Under the pieces are notes generated by a model, which had not been told where the DNA came from, searched no databases, and saw only the letters and a list, made by a program, of their open reading frames with translations. DNA of 64,000 nt, taken from the NCBI RefSeq assembly GCF_013184805.1, contig NZ_JAATNG010000002.1:1-64000 (forward strand), in the 5' to 3' direction. The position numbers and the translations under genes are program-made. Position 1 is the stretch's first letter, and every line of letters starts with the position of its first letter. This document shows, in pieces, positions 54,162-63,459 of this stretch. Origin of the DNA: Pseudoruegeria sp. HB172150 (GTDB taxonomy: Bacteria > Pseudomonadota > Alphaproteobacteria > Rhodobacterales > Rhodobacteraceae).

Positions 54162-55646
54162 TCACACTGACATCGTCGCCTCAACGGCCCGCTTCCAGCG
54201 CCTGTATCGACGGTCACGTTCCGCTTGTTCCATGCCTGGTTCGAACTGTCTTTCCAACGCCCATTTGGCGGCGAAATCTTCTGGCCCCGGATACATCCCG
54301 GCCTTCATTCCCGCTAGCCAGGCAGCCCCCAGCGCAGTTGTTTCCAACACTTTCGGCCGGTCCACTGGAGCGCCCAGGATGTCGGCTAGGAACTGCATTG
54401 TCCAGTCCGAGGCGCTCATGCCCCCATCGACCCGCAATACCGCTTCCTCAGCCTCTCCAATATCCGCATGCATCGCTTCTAACAGGTCCCTGGTCTGATA
54501 CCCCACGCTTTCCAGCGCCGCCTTAGCCAGTTCTTCTGGTCCGGAGCTTCGAGTCAGACCGAAAACAGCCCCTCTGCAGTCTGCATTCCAGTAGGGAGCC
54601 CCCAGGCCGGTGAAGGCTGGTACCAAAACCACGTCCTGCTCGGGATCGGCCGCTTCCGCTAAAATTTGCGTGTCCGGTGCTGTTTTCACCAGCCTCAGCC
54701 CGTCCCTCAGCCACTGGACGACGGCGCCGGCGATGAAGATCGAGCCTTCCAGCGCATAGGTTGGCTTACCGTCCAGCTGGTAGGCAATGGTGGTCAGCAG
54801 CCGGTTCTTTGACACAACCGGCTCGCTTCCGGTGTTCAGCAATGCAAAGCAGCCTGTGCCATAGGTAGATTTCAGCATGCCAGGCTCGAAACAGGCCTGC
54901 CCGACAGTCGCAGCCTGCTGGTCTCCCGCAACGCCCAGTATCGACACCTCGGCTCCAAGGTGTTCGGCCATCGTCACGCCAAAGTCCGCCGCACAGTCTT
55001 TGACCTCCGGAAGCATCGCCATCGGTATCCCCAGCAGTTCGCAGATCGTCGAGGACCAGCGACCCTTGCGGATGTCAAAAAGCAGGGTTCGCGCTGCATT
55101 GGTCGCGTCGGTCACATGCGATTTGCTGCCGGTCAGCTTCCAGATCAGGTAACTATCGACCGTTCCGAAAAGCAGTTCTCCTGCCTCTGCCCTCTCCCGC
55201 GCGCCATCGATATTGTCCAGAAGCCATTTTAGTTTCGTGCCAGAGAAATAGGGATCGCATAGCAGGCCAGTTCGATCAGCGATCATCTCCTCGTGCCCGG
55301 CTTCGCGCAGTTCCTGGCAGTAGGCCGCCGTGCGCCGGTCCTGCCATACGATCGCGCGGTGAATTGGTTCTCCCGTCGCCTTGTCCCAGACCACTGTTGT
55401 CTCGCGCTGGTTGGTGATGCCAATCCCGGCGATTCCGCCAGCCTCGATCCCGGCAGTTTCGAGCGCCTGGCGGCAGGTTGCCAGTGTTGTGGACCAAAGG
55501 TCCTCCGGCTCATGCTCAACCCAGCCTGAAGAGGGAAAATGCTGCTGCAACTCCTGCTGCGCGATGGACACGACATTCATTTCCCTGTCGAACAGGATCG
55601 CCCGGCTCGAGGTCGTGCCTTGGTCGATCGCAAGGATATGGGTCAT
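54162..55646 (-). CDS. glpK: Glycerol kinase
   Basis: The 494-residue FGGY kinase makes glycerol 3-phosphate. It begins [19 protein letters not shown], carries the family blocks [15 protein letters not shown] and [14 protein letters not shown], and ends with [19 protein letters not shown] and [17 protein letters not shown]. The start at 55646 gives the family-like N-terminus. No glpF or glpD lies beside it; the next genes run the other way. Confidence 0.95.
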   Translation of the reverse strand: MTHILAIDQGTTSSRAILFDREMNVVSIAQQELQQHFPSSGWVEHEPEDLWSTTLATCRQALETAGIEAGGIAGIGITNQRETTVVWDKATGEPIHRAIVWQDRRTAAYCQELREAGHEEMIADRTGLLCDPYFSGTKLKWLLDNIDGARERAEAGELLFGTVDSYLIWKLTGSKSHVTDATNAARTLLFDIRKGRWSSTICELLGIPMAMLPEVKDCAADFGVTMAEHLGAEVSILGVAGDQQAATVGQACFEPGMLKSTYGTGCFALLNTGSEPVVSKNRLLTTIAYQLDGKPTYALEGSIFIAGAVVQWLRDGLRLVKTAPDTQILAEAADPEQDVVLVPAFTGLGAPYWNADCRGAVFGLTRSSGPEELAKAALESVGYQTRDLLEAMHADIGEAEEAVLRVDGGMSASDWTMQFLADILGAPVDRPKVLETTALGAAWLAGMKAGMYPGPEDFAAKWALERQFEPGMEQAERDRRYRRWKRAVEATMSV

Positions 55647-55889
55647 GACCTGTCCTCCCTCATGTGCCCGCGGGCGCACCATAGACCGGAGTATCCGGAA
55701 TGTTGAAGAGGGAGGGCAGCATCGTTTCTTAGTCGTATAAAGGGCTTGCGTCAGTTGATCCCGCGGAAGGCTGAGAGTCTCCGGCCCCGGCCTTTACATT
55801 CCCTAGCAAGGCTGCGACTCTTTCCCCTCATCAGCGAGCACCCGCCAGAAGCGGCCTCGACAAATTTTCCCCGACATCAGGAGCGACTC

Positions 55890-56318
55890 ATGACCCAGGC
55901 CAAGGCCGGCGATACAGTCCGTTTGCACTACACCGGTACGCTCGACGACGGTACACAGTTCGACAGTTCTGCTGGAAACGATCCGCTGGAGTTCACTGTC
56001 GGATCGGGCCAAATCATCCCCGGACTAGATAAAGAAGTTTCAGGTATGGCGGTCGGCGACAAGAAGACCGTGACCATCGAAGCCGAGGAAGCCTATGGCG
56101 CGCACGATCCGTCGCGCATCCAGACGGTTCCGCGCGAGCAAATCCCGCCGCATATTCCAACCGATCCAGGCACTCAGTTGCAGATGCAGACGCCGCAGGG
56201 CCAAGCGATCCCGGTCACGGTGACTGCCGCCGATGATCAGGGCGTCACGCTCGACGCGAACCATCCACTGGCAGGCAAGGCATTGACCTTCGACGTGGAA
56301 CTGGTCGAGATCGTCTGA
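55890..56318 (+). CDS. FKBP-type peptidyl-prolyl isomerase (SlyD-like)
   Basis: This 142-residue protein opens with the FKBP strand VRLHYTGTLDDGTQFDSS, followed by GQIIPGLDKEVSGMAVGDKK, then an inserted flap with EEAYGAHDPSRIQTVPREQI as in SlyD. The His-rich metal tail of E. coli SlyD is absent. It catalyses proline isomerisation and has chaperone action. The ATG at 55890 follows AGGAGCGACTC. It may be cotranscribed with the methyltransferase 38 bases on. Confidence 0.9.
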   Translation: MTQAKAGDTVRLHYTGTLDDGTQFDSSAGNDPLEFTVGSGQIIPGLDKEVSGMAVGDKKTVTIEAEEAYGAHDPSRIQTVPREQIPPHIPTDPGTQLQMQTPQGQAIPVTVTAADDQGVTLDANHPLAGKALTFDVELVEIV

Positions 56319-56356
56319 GTTCTTGCCGCGCGCGGCGACGCAGGTATGCTCGCCGC

Positions 56357-56983
56357 ATGACCGAGCAGGATAGTAGCTGGAACATGTGGGACGACCGGTA
56401 CGACCGGGAAGATTACCTGTTCGGCACCGCACCGGCGGAATTCGTCCGTACCCACGCGCAGCGCATTCCCTCCGGCAGCCGCGTGCTGGCCGTTGCGGAT
56501 GGAGAGGGGCGGAATTCGGTCTTCCTCGCCCGGCAGGGTCTGAACGTGACCGCTATGGACAACTCCCGGCGCGGGCTTGAAAAGGCTCGTGCGCTGGCGG
56601 AAGACGCCGCCGCTAACGTCGACTTTAAGTATGGCGATATTTCTGATTGGGACTGGGCGGCAAAGCCCTACGATGCCCTTGTCGCCGTCTTTATCCAGTT
56701 CGCCGATCCTGCGTTGCGCACCGAGATTTTTCGCGGCTTTGACATCGCTTTGCGGCCGGGCGGGTTGCTCCTTTTGCACGGTTTTGCGCCGCGGCAGGTC
56801 GAATACGGCACCGGCGGCCCTCCACATAGAGAAAACATGTACACGCTGGACATGCTGGAGGAGACATTCCCCGGCTACCGGGTCCTGCACAGCGCCGATT
56901 ACGATGCGGACCAGACCTCGGGCGAAGGTCATAGCGGCGTCGCAGGCCTGATCGATTTCGTTGCGGAGAAACCGGGCGGCTGA
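56357..56983 (+). CDS. SAM-dependent methyltransferase (TehB-like)
   Basis: The 208-residue protein has motif I VLAVADGEGRNSVFLARQG, the acidic MDNSRRGLEKA loop and the end motif LRPGGLLLLHGF. The opening NMWDDRYDREDYLFGTAPAEF matches small methyltransferases of the tellurite-resistance/thiopurine type. The acceptor may be a small anion, thiol or metabolite. It begins shortly after the FKBP gene. Confidence 0.82.
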   Translation: MTEQDSSWNMWDDRYDREDYLFGTAPAEFVRTHAQRIPSGSRVLAVADGEGRNSVFLARQGLNVTAMDNSRRGLEKARALAEDAAANVDFKYGDISDWDWAAKPYDALVAVFIQFADPALRTEIFRGFDIALRPGGLLLLHGFAPRQVEYGTGGPPHRENMYTLDMLEETFPGYRVLHSADYDADQTSGEGHSGVAGLIDFVAEKPGG

Positions 56984-57028
56984 CATCCGCCAAAGTCCTT
57001 CGCACCCGATATTGCCGCAACGGTCGCG

Positions 57029-58411
57029 TTGGCGTATGGGCGGCCGGTGTTCTCTTTAAGCCCATATCGTCAGCACACCCGCCGTCTTCTTGTGCTTGGT
57101 CTGCCGCTGGTCGGCAGTCACGTCGCGCAGGTCATGATCGGTGTGACCGATACGCTGATGCTGGGTTGGTACGATGTGCGCGCGCTGGCGGCGGTCACCA
57201 TCGCTCAGACTTTGTGGTTCGTTCTGTTCATCGTCGGCTCCGGCTTTGCATTTGCGGTACTGCCGATGGTGGCGAGCGCACTGGGCGAGGGAAACGAAAG
57301 GCAGGTCCGGCGGGTGACACGGATGGGTCTGTGGTTGTCGGCGATCTACGGGTTGGCGGTCACGGTCCCGCTGATCTGGACAGAGTGGATCATGTTGGCG
57401 CTGGGTCAGACCGCAGAGACAGCAGCCATGGCACAGGATTTCCTGCATATTGGTGCCTTCGGCCTGGTGCCGGCACTGCTGACGATGGTGCTGAAAAGCT
57501 ACCTGTCGGCGTTGGAACGTAGCCAGCCCATCCTCTGGATCACCGTGATCGGGGCATTGCTGAACGCGGGCCTCAACTACCTGTTGATCTTCGGGCACCT
57601 CGGCTTCCCCGAGATGGGGCTCCGCGGTGCGGCGATCGCCTCGGTCACCCTGCACGTGCTGGGACTGTTTGTGTTTTGCTTCTACTCCGCACGGGTCACG
57701 CCGGAGCATGCGCTGTTCCGACGGCTCTGGCGCATCGACCGCGAGGCGTTCGGACAGGTGTTGAAGCTTGGCTGGCCCATCGGCCTGACCAACCTGGCGG
57801 AGAGCGGCCTGTTCTCGGCGGCCTCGGTAATGGTGGGCTGGATCGGGGCGATTCCGCTGGCCGCACACGGCGTAGCGCTGCAGCTGTCTTCGCTGACCTT
57901 CGTGGTGCATCTGGGGCTGAGCCAGGCGGCGACCGTCCGGGTCGGCAACGCGTTGGGGCGTAAGGATTACGGCGGACTTCGAGAGGGGGCGGCGACCGCA
58001 TCGGTCCTGTCGGCGGTGTTCGCACTGGTAATGATGGTCGTCTATCTGGCGATCCCCGAGCAGATGGTGGGTCTCTTCGTCGCGCCGGACGATCCGGCAC
58101 GGCCGGAGATCCTAGAGGTGGGCTCGAAGTTCCTGATCGTCGCGGCCCTTTTTCACCTGGTGGACGGGGCGCAGGTTGTGGCGCTGGGGCTGCTCCGGGG
58201 CCTGCACGATACGCGGCGGCCAATGGTTTATGCGGCGCTCAGCTACTGGGCGGTCGGGATACCGGTGAGCTATGTCATGGGTTTTGTTCTGGGATGGGGC
58301 GGTGTCGGGATCTGGCTCGGGCTGGTGGTCGGACTGACACTGGCCGCGGCACTGATGCTCGGGCGGTTCTGGAGCCAGGTGGGTCCGCGTGGCACATTGC
58401 TGCCGACCTGA
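57029..58411 (+). CDS. MATE family multidrug exporter
   Basis: The 460-residue protein has twelve membrane helices in two MATE repeats. The first opens with LGLPLVGSHVAQVMIGVTDT and MLGWYDVRALAAV, the second with LGWPIGLTNLAESGLFSAAS. MATE exporters use Na+ or H+ gradients to expel cationic drugs and metabolites. A TTG at 57029 gives the longest start; a GTG at 57047 is possible. Its 3' end faces the glycosyltransferase-like gene with 23 bases between. Confidence 0.9.
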   Translation: MAYGRPVFSLSPYRQHTRRLLVLGLPLVGSHVAQVMIGVTDTLMLGWYDVRALAAVTIAQTLWFVLFIVGSGFAFAVLPMVASALGEGNERQVRRVTRMGLWLSAIYGLAVTVPLIWTEWIMLALGQTAETAAMAQDFLHIGAFGLVPALLTMVLKSYLSALERSQPILWITVIGALLNAGLNYLLIFGHLGFPEMGLRGAAIASVTLHVLGLFVFCFYSARVTPEHALFRRLWRIDREAFGQVLKLGWPIGLTNLAESGLFSAASVMVGWIGAIPLAAHGVALQLSSLTFVVHLGLSQAATVRVGNALGRKDYGGLREGAATASVLSAVFALVMMVVYLAIPEQMVGLFVAPDDPARPEILEVGSKFLIVAALFHLVDGAQVVALGLLRGLHDTRRPMVYAALSYWAVGIPVSYVMGFVLGWGGVGIWLGLVVGLTLAAALMLGRFWSQVGPRGTLLPT

Positions 58412-58434
58412 ACCACAATCGAACGGAACGCCAT

Positions 58435-59439
58435 TCAGCGCATCCAGAGGTTCTCGCGCTTAATCTTGTTGCGGATCATCTGTTCGCGACGTGGCAGGTG
58501 ATCGCGGTCGAAAAGGGCGCGCACCTTATGTCCCTTGCGCTGGATCACCATCTTCTTCAGCGGCTCGTACTCCTTCAGCACCTTCTTGATCCGGTTCGGC
58601 GCTGTCACCGCTTCCAGTACCTCGACCACACGGTCATCCTCCCGCGCATAAAGTAGCGGGAAAACGCGGTAATGGCAGGTGACTGAGCCGTCCAGCAACC
58701 CGGCGGGGATTGTCTGGCGCGCGCCGCCCAGCGAGTGGATCACCATTGGCAGGGCGATCTGGTCGAGCCAGGGGGTCAGTTCCTGGCAGACAAGTTCGGC
58801 GGGCGGATCGTCGCGGATAGCGAGTGCATAGTCCAGGAAACGCTGACCAAAGATGCGCGGGCACCGGTAGAAGAACCAGCCTGCATTGAAATACATATAG
58901 CGCTGCCAATATTCTTCCGGCTGGCCCTCATCGATTGTCGGGTCGATATCAAGGCCGAACTTGGTGTAGAGAGCTCCCCAGATTTCGCCATAACCAGGCC
59001 CATAGAGCTCGATCTGCGGCCAGGTGCCTTCCCGTCGCAGTGACGCGCAGGGGCGGTCGAAATCAAAGGGAACCTTTGATATTTCACCGGTGACGAGCGT
59101 GTCTGTGTCGAAGAATACGAAGGGTTCGTTTTCCGGCAACGCGAATAGCGCCTCGATCTTGTTCCCATAGGGATAGGCAGCGCCGAAATGGCGGCTCTCG
59201 AAAGGCAGGAAGTTGCCCCCGAGTTCTTCAACAAGGCTACGAAGCCCTTCGTCACGGATTGTCGGATCGTTTGGCCAGAGCGGTCCGGGTTGCGGCTCAG
59301 CGATGTAAAGGCGGCCGGAGAATTCTGGGTCTGATTGGCGCATGCTTGCGGCGAACAGGGCAGCTTCATAGGCAAGCCGCCCCGACTGGCCAACGATCAG
59401 GATGTTGAAGGCCCGTTTCCGCCCGCTTTGATCGACCAT
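58435..59439 (-). CDS. Glycosyltransferase-like protein of unknown target
   Basis: This 334-residue protein starts NILIVGQSGRLAYEAALFAA and has a DxD-type block FVFFDTDTLVTGEI (Asp111, Asp113), which in glycosyltransferases binds the metal-nucleotide sugar. I recognise no closer family. No signal peptide or membrane helix is visible. The C-terminus is strongly basic (KGHKVRALFDRDHLPRREQM). It may modify a surface polymer, which is a guess. Confidence 0.55.
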   Translation of the reverse strand: MVDQSGRKRAFNILIVGQSGRLAYEAALFAASMRQSDPEFSGRLYIAEPQPGPLWPNDPTIRDEGLRSLVEELGGNFLPFESRHFGAAYPYGNKIEALFALPENEPFVFFDTDTLVTGEISKVPFDFDRPCASLRREGTWPQIELYGPGYGEIWGALYTKFGLDIDPTIDEGQPEEYWQRYMYFNAGWFFYRCPRIFGQRFLDYALAIRDDPPAELVCQELTPWLDQIALPMVIHSLGGARQTIPAGLLDGSVTCHYRVFPLLYAREDDRVVEVLEAVTAPNRIKKVLKEYEPLKKMVIQRKGHKVRALFDRDHLPRREQMIRNKIKRENLWMR

Positions 59440-59509
59440 TGTACCTGCCCGTCAGGATTTGCTCCGACTATAAGCAGGTTGACGCTGCGCCGAAAGGTGG
59501 GTCTGCGTG

Positions 59510-60403
59510 TCAGGCGCGGCTGGCTGCGAAGGCAGCAAGCAGGCCTGAGAGTGTCATCGGGTCACCTTCGGCGACTTCCGGCAATACGCCCTGAACGGAC
59601 AACGCCGCGGCATAGATGCCGGTTAATTCTGACGCGCCGATCAGTGTTACCGGCTGGCCCAGCCAGTAGGGCCGCGCGTCTGCAAGTTCTGCTCCGATCA
59701 AAAGACCGGAGAGTCGCGCCCGGCCGGTCTGGGCCGGTGTCCCGTTTAGCAGGTTGTCGGCGCGGATCGCGAAAGCGCGGCCTGCAAGCGATTCCGGACG
59801 TGACAGGGTATCGGCCACGGCTTCGGCGAAGGCGTCGTCGTCCCAGCCCGAGGTGGCCGTGCTGTGGCGCAGGACCGATTGCTTCGACAGTAGCGCGAAG
59901 ATCTCTCCGGTCATGTAACTGCGGAAGCTGACGATCTCGCCGGCGCTGACGTGAACCCATTTCGTATGAGTGCCTGGCAGACAGAGAATGCCGTCGAACT
60001 CCGGGTTCTGTGCGAGATAGCCGGCAATCTGAGTTTCCTCACCTCGCATCACGTCGGGCGGATTGCTCTGCTTTACGCCCGGGATTATGCGCACGTCGAG
60101 ACGAGCGTCATGCGACAGCGCGGGCACCAGAGCGGCAGAGGTGGCGGGGCAGGGCGCGGCGCGATAGGGCGCCTCCGCCCAGCCCTGCTTGGCCCCAACC
60201 ATCCCGCAGGCGATGACTGGCGTGCGGCCTTCCCCCAGCCAGCCCTCGACCAGCGCAAGCAGCGCAGGTTCGAAAGAATCGGGAGCCAGACCGGACATTC
60301 CGGTATCGGCCACTGCGTGGTCGAGAACCGTCCCGTGCTGTTCCATCGCCCACGCGCGAAGGTTTGAGGTTCCCCAGTCGACGGCGATCCAGTCTGCCGT
60401 CAT
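59510..60403 (-). CDS. dgoK: 2-dehydro-3-deoxygalactonokinase
   Basis: The 297-residue kinase phosphorylates 2-keto-3-deoxygalactonate. It opens AVDWGTSNLRAWAM and has TPVIACGMVGAKQGWAEAPY, MRGEETQIAG and CLPGTHTKWVHV, all DgoK marks. Its ATG overlaps the stop of the upstream dehydrogenase gene by four bases. It is the last gene of the sugar-acid operon; the matching aldolase dgoA is not in the window. Confidence 0.92.
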   Translation of the reverse strand: MTADWIAVDWGTSNLRAWAMEQHGTVLDHAVADTGMSGLAPDSFEPALLALVEGWLGEGRTPVIACGMVGAKQGWAEAPYRAAPCPATSAALVPALSHDARLDVRIIPGVKQSNPPDVMRGEETQIAGYLAQNPEFDGILCLPGTHTKWVHVSAGEIVSFRSYMTGEIFALLSKQSVLRHSTATSGWDDDAFAEAVADTLSRPESLAGRAFAIRADNLLNGTPAQTGRARLSGLLIGAELADARPYWLGQPVTLIGASELTGIYAAALSVQGVLPEVAEGDPMTLSGLLAAFAASRA

Positions 60404-61194
60404 TCCTGATGTATGTCGTCTGCCGTGAACATACCGCCCTGATAGACCACATCCGGTGCGTCTGCAGCCGGTTTTTCCGAATTTGCATCGACCTTTGCGC
60501 GGTAATCATCGGCGCTGTCCTGCGGAGTCCAGCCGAGCCAGCTGACCTTGCTGTTGTCCCAGAAGCGCTGGCTGTTGTCGGAGGCGCCGTAGATAACCGT
60601 GCAACCGAGTTTTGGAACGTCGAAGATACGCTCAATCATGGTGGCGAGGTCGCCATAGCTGAGCCACGTGTAAAGCATGCGGTGATTGTTTGGCTCAGGG
60701 AAGCAGGAGCCAATGCGGACCGACGCGGTCTCGATCCCGAATTTCTGGTGGTAAAGGCTGGCCATCATCTCGCCGAACACCTTGGACACCCCGTAGAGCC
60801 CGTCAGGCTTGGGGTAGACCGTGTTGTCGATGACTTCGGACTGTTTGTAGAAGCCTGTTGCGTGGTTCGAACTGGCGAACACGACGCGGTTGCAGCCGTG
60901 TAGGCGGCAGGCTTCGTAAAGGTTGTAGATGCCGTCGATATTGGCGTTGCGGATCACGTCCCACGGCCCTTCGTTGGCCTTGCCGCCGAAGTGCACGATT
61001 CCGTCGCAGCCTTCGACAAGCTTTTCCACCGCAACTTGGTCGCCGAGGTCGCAGGGCATGATTTCCTCGTTCGGCCCGGCTTCGCCCATGTCGCCAATAT
61101 CCGACAGGCGGATGGTATCCGCGAGGTGTTTTAGCCGGTCACGCATCTGCGTTCCGAGGTTGCCGGCGGCGCCGGTGATGAGCAGTCGTTTCAT
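60400..61194 (-). CDS. NAD-dependent uronate dehydrogenase-like epimerase/dehydratase
   Basis: This 264-residue short-chain-like protein has the NAD motif GAAGNLG (8-14) and the catalytic Tyr134-x3-Lys138 (DGLYGVSKVFGE). The sequence and length match uronate dehydrogenases, which oxidise galacturonate or glucuronate to the aldarolactone. In this operon it could equally be a sugar dehydrogenase. The ATG at 61194 was chosen; upstream codons show no family-like sequence. Its stop overlaps dgoK. Confidence 0.78.
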   Translation of the reverse strand: MKRLLITGAAGNLGTQMRDRLKHLADTIRLSDIGDMGEAGPNEEIMPCDLGDQVAVEKLVEGCDGIVHFGGKANEGPWDVIRNANIDGIYNLYEACRLHGCNRVVFASSNHATGFYKQSEVIDNTVYPKPDGLYGVSKVFGEMMASLYHQKFGIETASVRIGSCFPEPNNHRMLYTWLSYGDLATMIERIFDVPKLGCTVIYGASDNSQRFWDNSKVSWLGWTPQDSADDYRAKVDANSEKPAADAPDVVYQGGMFTADDIHQE

Positions 61195-61213
61195 GGATAT
61201 CCTCCCAAAGATG

Positions 61214-62140
61214 TCAGAATGCCGGGTAGCCCGGCGCGGCGGCGCGGGCAAGGAAGTCGAGTACCGCGATCCGCATCGGCGCGGTTTCGCCGTGGCCGGC
61301 GTCCGGATCCAGCGCGCATGTCAGCGCGTCGGGATCTGGGCAGTGGGCGTAGGCAGCCTTGACCTTCGCCAGAGCCGCGTCGCGGGCTTCAGCTGGTGTC
61401 AGGTGATCCTGCCCGCCATGACAGATCATCTGCGGCCGCGGCGCGATCAGCCCGGCCACGTCTCCCATGTCTGCCAGTTGCAGCAGGCCAGGCACTGTCA
61501 GGTAAAAGCCATGCCGCGCGTGGGTATTGGTTTTCGCCAGCTCCGAGATGTCGGCGAGCATGCAGAGATGCGCACAGCCCGCGATGCCGGTCTCAAGCGC
61601 CGCCAGCCAGAATGCGTGCGCCGCACCCATCGACAGGCCGAGCGTGAATATGCGCGCGTCGTCGACGTCGGGCCGGTTGGCCAGATAGCTCAGTGCGGTC
61701 GAGAGATCGGCCAGCATTGCGCCGAACAGGCTTTTACCCTGCCAGAACATGCCCTTGGCAAGGTCGTTCTCTTCGCCTTCGTCGCGGCGATCGCCGAAGC
61801 TGGGCATGTCGATGCACAGTACCGCTAAGCCCGCGGCGGCAAGCGGCGGGCCATAGCCTGGGCTCTGCAGGAAACGGCTGCCCTTCAGCAATTCCTGCCG
61901 CCCGAGCCGGTAGTCGCCGCCATGTGCGTGGCAGTAGAGCACCGCCGGATGCGGGCCGACACGCGCCGGGCGGATCAGAGTGCCGGGGATCGGCGTTGGC
62001 GTGTCGAGCACGATCTCCTCGACCCAGTGACCGTTTTCGTGGGGAATGGTCGCCACCGTGCGGCCACGGGTCGGCCCCGGCGCCTCGGGCCAGTCCACAA
62101 GGCGCATCAGGGCGCGGCGGAGATCTTCCCGGTGCGGCAT
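61214..62140 (-). CDS. Alpha/beta hydrolase (dienelactone hydrolase type)
   Basis: This 308-residue protein has a serine nucleophile, Ser170, in LGLSMGAAHAF, an early HAHGGDYRLG oxyanion stretch and CIDMPSFGDR. A C-terminal DPDAGHGET could supply the Asp/His. The domain fits dienelactone or acetyl-esterase-like hydrolases. Position in a sugar-acid operon points to removing an ester or opening a lactone. It starts 4 bases after the dehydratase stop. Confidence 0.75.
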   Translation of the reverse strand: MPHREDLRRALMRLVDWPEAPGPTRGRTVATIPHENGHWVEEIVLDTPTPIPGTLIRPARVGPHPAVLYCHAHGGDYRLGRQELLKGSRFLQSPGYGPPLAAAGLAVLCIDMPSFGDRRDEGEENDLAKGMFWQGKSLFGAMLADLSTALSYLANRPDVDDARIFTLGLSMGAAHAFWLAALETGIAGCAHLCMLADISELAKTNTHARHGFYLTVPGLLQLADMGDVAGLIAPRPQMICHGGQDHLTPAEARDAALAKVKAAYAHCPDPDALTCALDPDAGHGETAPMRIAVLDFLARAAAPGYPAF

Positions 62141-62144
62141 CTGC

Positions 62145-63323
62145 CTAGCAGTAGCCTGTTGACCCGTCGGGGCGCATGGGCAGTTTTCGTTCCCAGTGAA
62201 TGTACCGATCAGTCTTCAGGTAATCCTCGTCGATCTCGACGCCCCAGCCCGGGCGGTCGGGGCGCAACTCGAGGTGGCCGTCGCTCGGAAGGTAGGGGTC
62301 CTTGATATAGGCGGCGCTCTCGTCGCTGTCCGAAAGCCCGTGACCCGTATAGGCCGCGCCCATCGGCAGTCGGTATTCCAGGATCTTGAAATTGGCGCAG
62401 GCGGCCGAGAAATGCAGGTTCACCGCCGTGGCCAACGGTCCCATCGGGTTGTGCGGCGCGACCGGGACGTAGAACGCCTCGGCCAACGCGGCGATCTTGC
62501 GCATCTCGTAGATGCCCCCGACGACGCAGATGTCAGGCTGAACGATATCGGCGCCCCGGCACTGCAGAAGCCGCAGGACTTCCCAGCGGTTGTAGAGGGA
62601 TTCGCCCGTTGCGAGCGGAACGGAGAGTTTCGCCTTCAGGTCGCCCCAGGCGTCGATGTTCTCCGGCCGCATCGGTTCCTCATAGAACAGCGGGTGAAAC
62701 GGCGCGAGGGCGTTGCCAAGCTCGGCCGCCTGCCAGGGTTCGAACAGCTTGGCATGGGCGTCGAAGGCGAACTCGGTGCTCGGGCAGAGGTCGTAGAGCT
62801 TCTCCAGCCACTCGGTCGTGGTTCGGATGACCGTGCCCCATGGATTGGCATGGATGTCGGTTCGGTAGGGCGAGAGCTTGAAGGCGGTAAAGCCCCAGTT
62901 CTCTTTTTTCTCGGCGCAGAAGTCGCGGATGTCCTCGGCCTCGGGTGCCGAATAGACCCCGAGATACACGCGCACACGCTCACGGACCTCACCACCAAGG
63001 AGCTTGTAAACAGGCACGCCAAGCGCCTTGGCCGAGATGTCCCACAGCGCGTGGTCGATGGCGGAAATCGCCGCGAGACCGAGCGCGCCGGGCGGAAAAC
63101 GGGACTGCTGCAGTAACTTCAGGATCAGCGCTTCGACACGGGTCGGGTCCTGTCCTTCGATCTGCAGGTAGAGGTAGTCGAGCAAAGGCGGTAGTGCCCG
63201 GTCAGGTCCGTGGTTGTAGCATTCCCCCCAGCCGGTGATGCCCTCGTCGGTATCGATGGCGACTAGAACGCGCGGACGGTCGCGGTCGCAGGACATGAAG
63301 GAACGGAGGGCGATGATTTTCAT
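62145..63323 (-). CDS. Enolase-superfamily sugar acid dehydratase
   Basis: The 392-residue protein is of the mandelate racemase/muconate lactonizing group. Metal ligands Asp188, Glu215 and Glu241 (FAFDAH, FYEEPM, ATGES) and the acid/base His190 and His291 (APHNPMGP) are all placed as in galactonate dehydratase. Lys149 lies in TAFKLSP. The most likely reaction is galactonate (or similar acid) to its 2-keto-3-deoxy form. The start at 63323 gives the normal MKIIALRSFM. Confidence 0.83.
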   Translation of the reverse strand: MKIIALRSFMSCDRDRPRVLVAIDTDEGITGWGECYNHGPDRALPPLLDYLYLQIEGQDPTRVEALILKLLQQSRFPPGALGLAAISAIDHALWDISAKALGVPVYKLLGGEVRERVRVYLGVYSAPEAEDIRDFCAEKKENWGFTAFKLSPYRTDIHANPWGTVIRTTTEWLEKLYDLCPSTEFAFDAHAKLFEPWQAAELGNALAPFHPLFYEEPMRPENIDAWGDLKAKLSVPLATGESLYNRWEVLRLLQCRGADIVQPDICVVGGIYEMRKIAALAEAFYVPVAPHNPMGPLATAVNLHFSAACANFKILEYRLPMGAAYTGHGLSDSDESAAYIKDPYLPSDGHLELRPDRPGWGVEIDEDYLKTDRYIHWERKLPMRPDGSTGYC

Positions 63324-63392
63324 GGACGTGTGCCTTTGGAATGTGGCGGGGACGGCTTGAAACGCAATGAACTCGTGCAGGTGGCGGTTTCG

Positions 63393-63451
63393 CTGGGGGC
63401 TCTGCCCCCGTCGCTTCGCGACTCCCCCGGGATATTTTCGGCCAGAAGAAG
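63393..63451 (-). repeat. Intergenic CTTCTTCTGGCC..AATATCC hairpin repeat, copy C
   Basis: On the minus strand CTTCTTCTGGCCGAAAATAT is followed by CCCGGGGGA, a short inverted repeat and the GGGGGC/GCCCCC hairpin (63395-63409). It lies between the lactonase and dehydratase genes, where it may shape read-through within the operon. Confidence 0.7.
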
Positions 63452-63459
63452 CGGCTGTT

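Noticed and set aside
58294-58656. Plus-strand frame over the end of the MATE gene and glycosyltransferase-like gene
   Set aside because: It is an out-of-frame shadow of both neighbours, without a ribosome binding site or recognisable domain.
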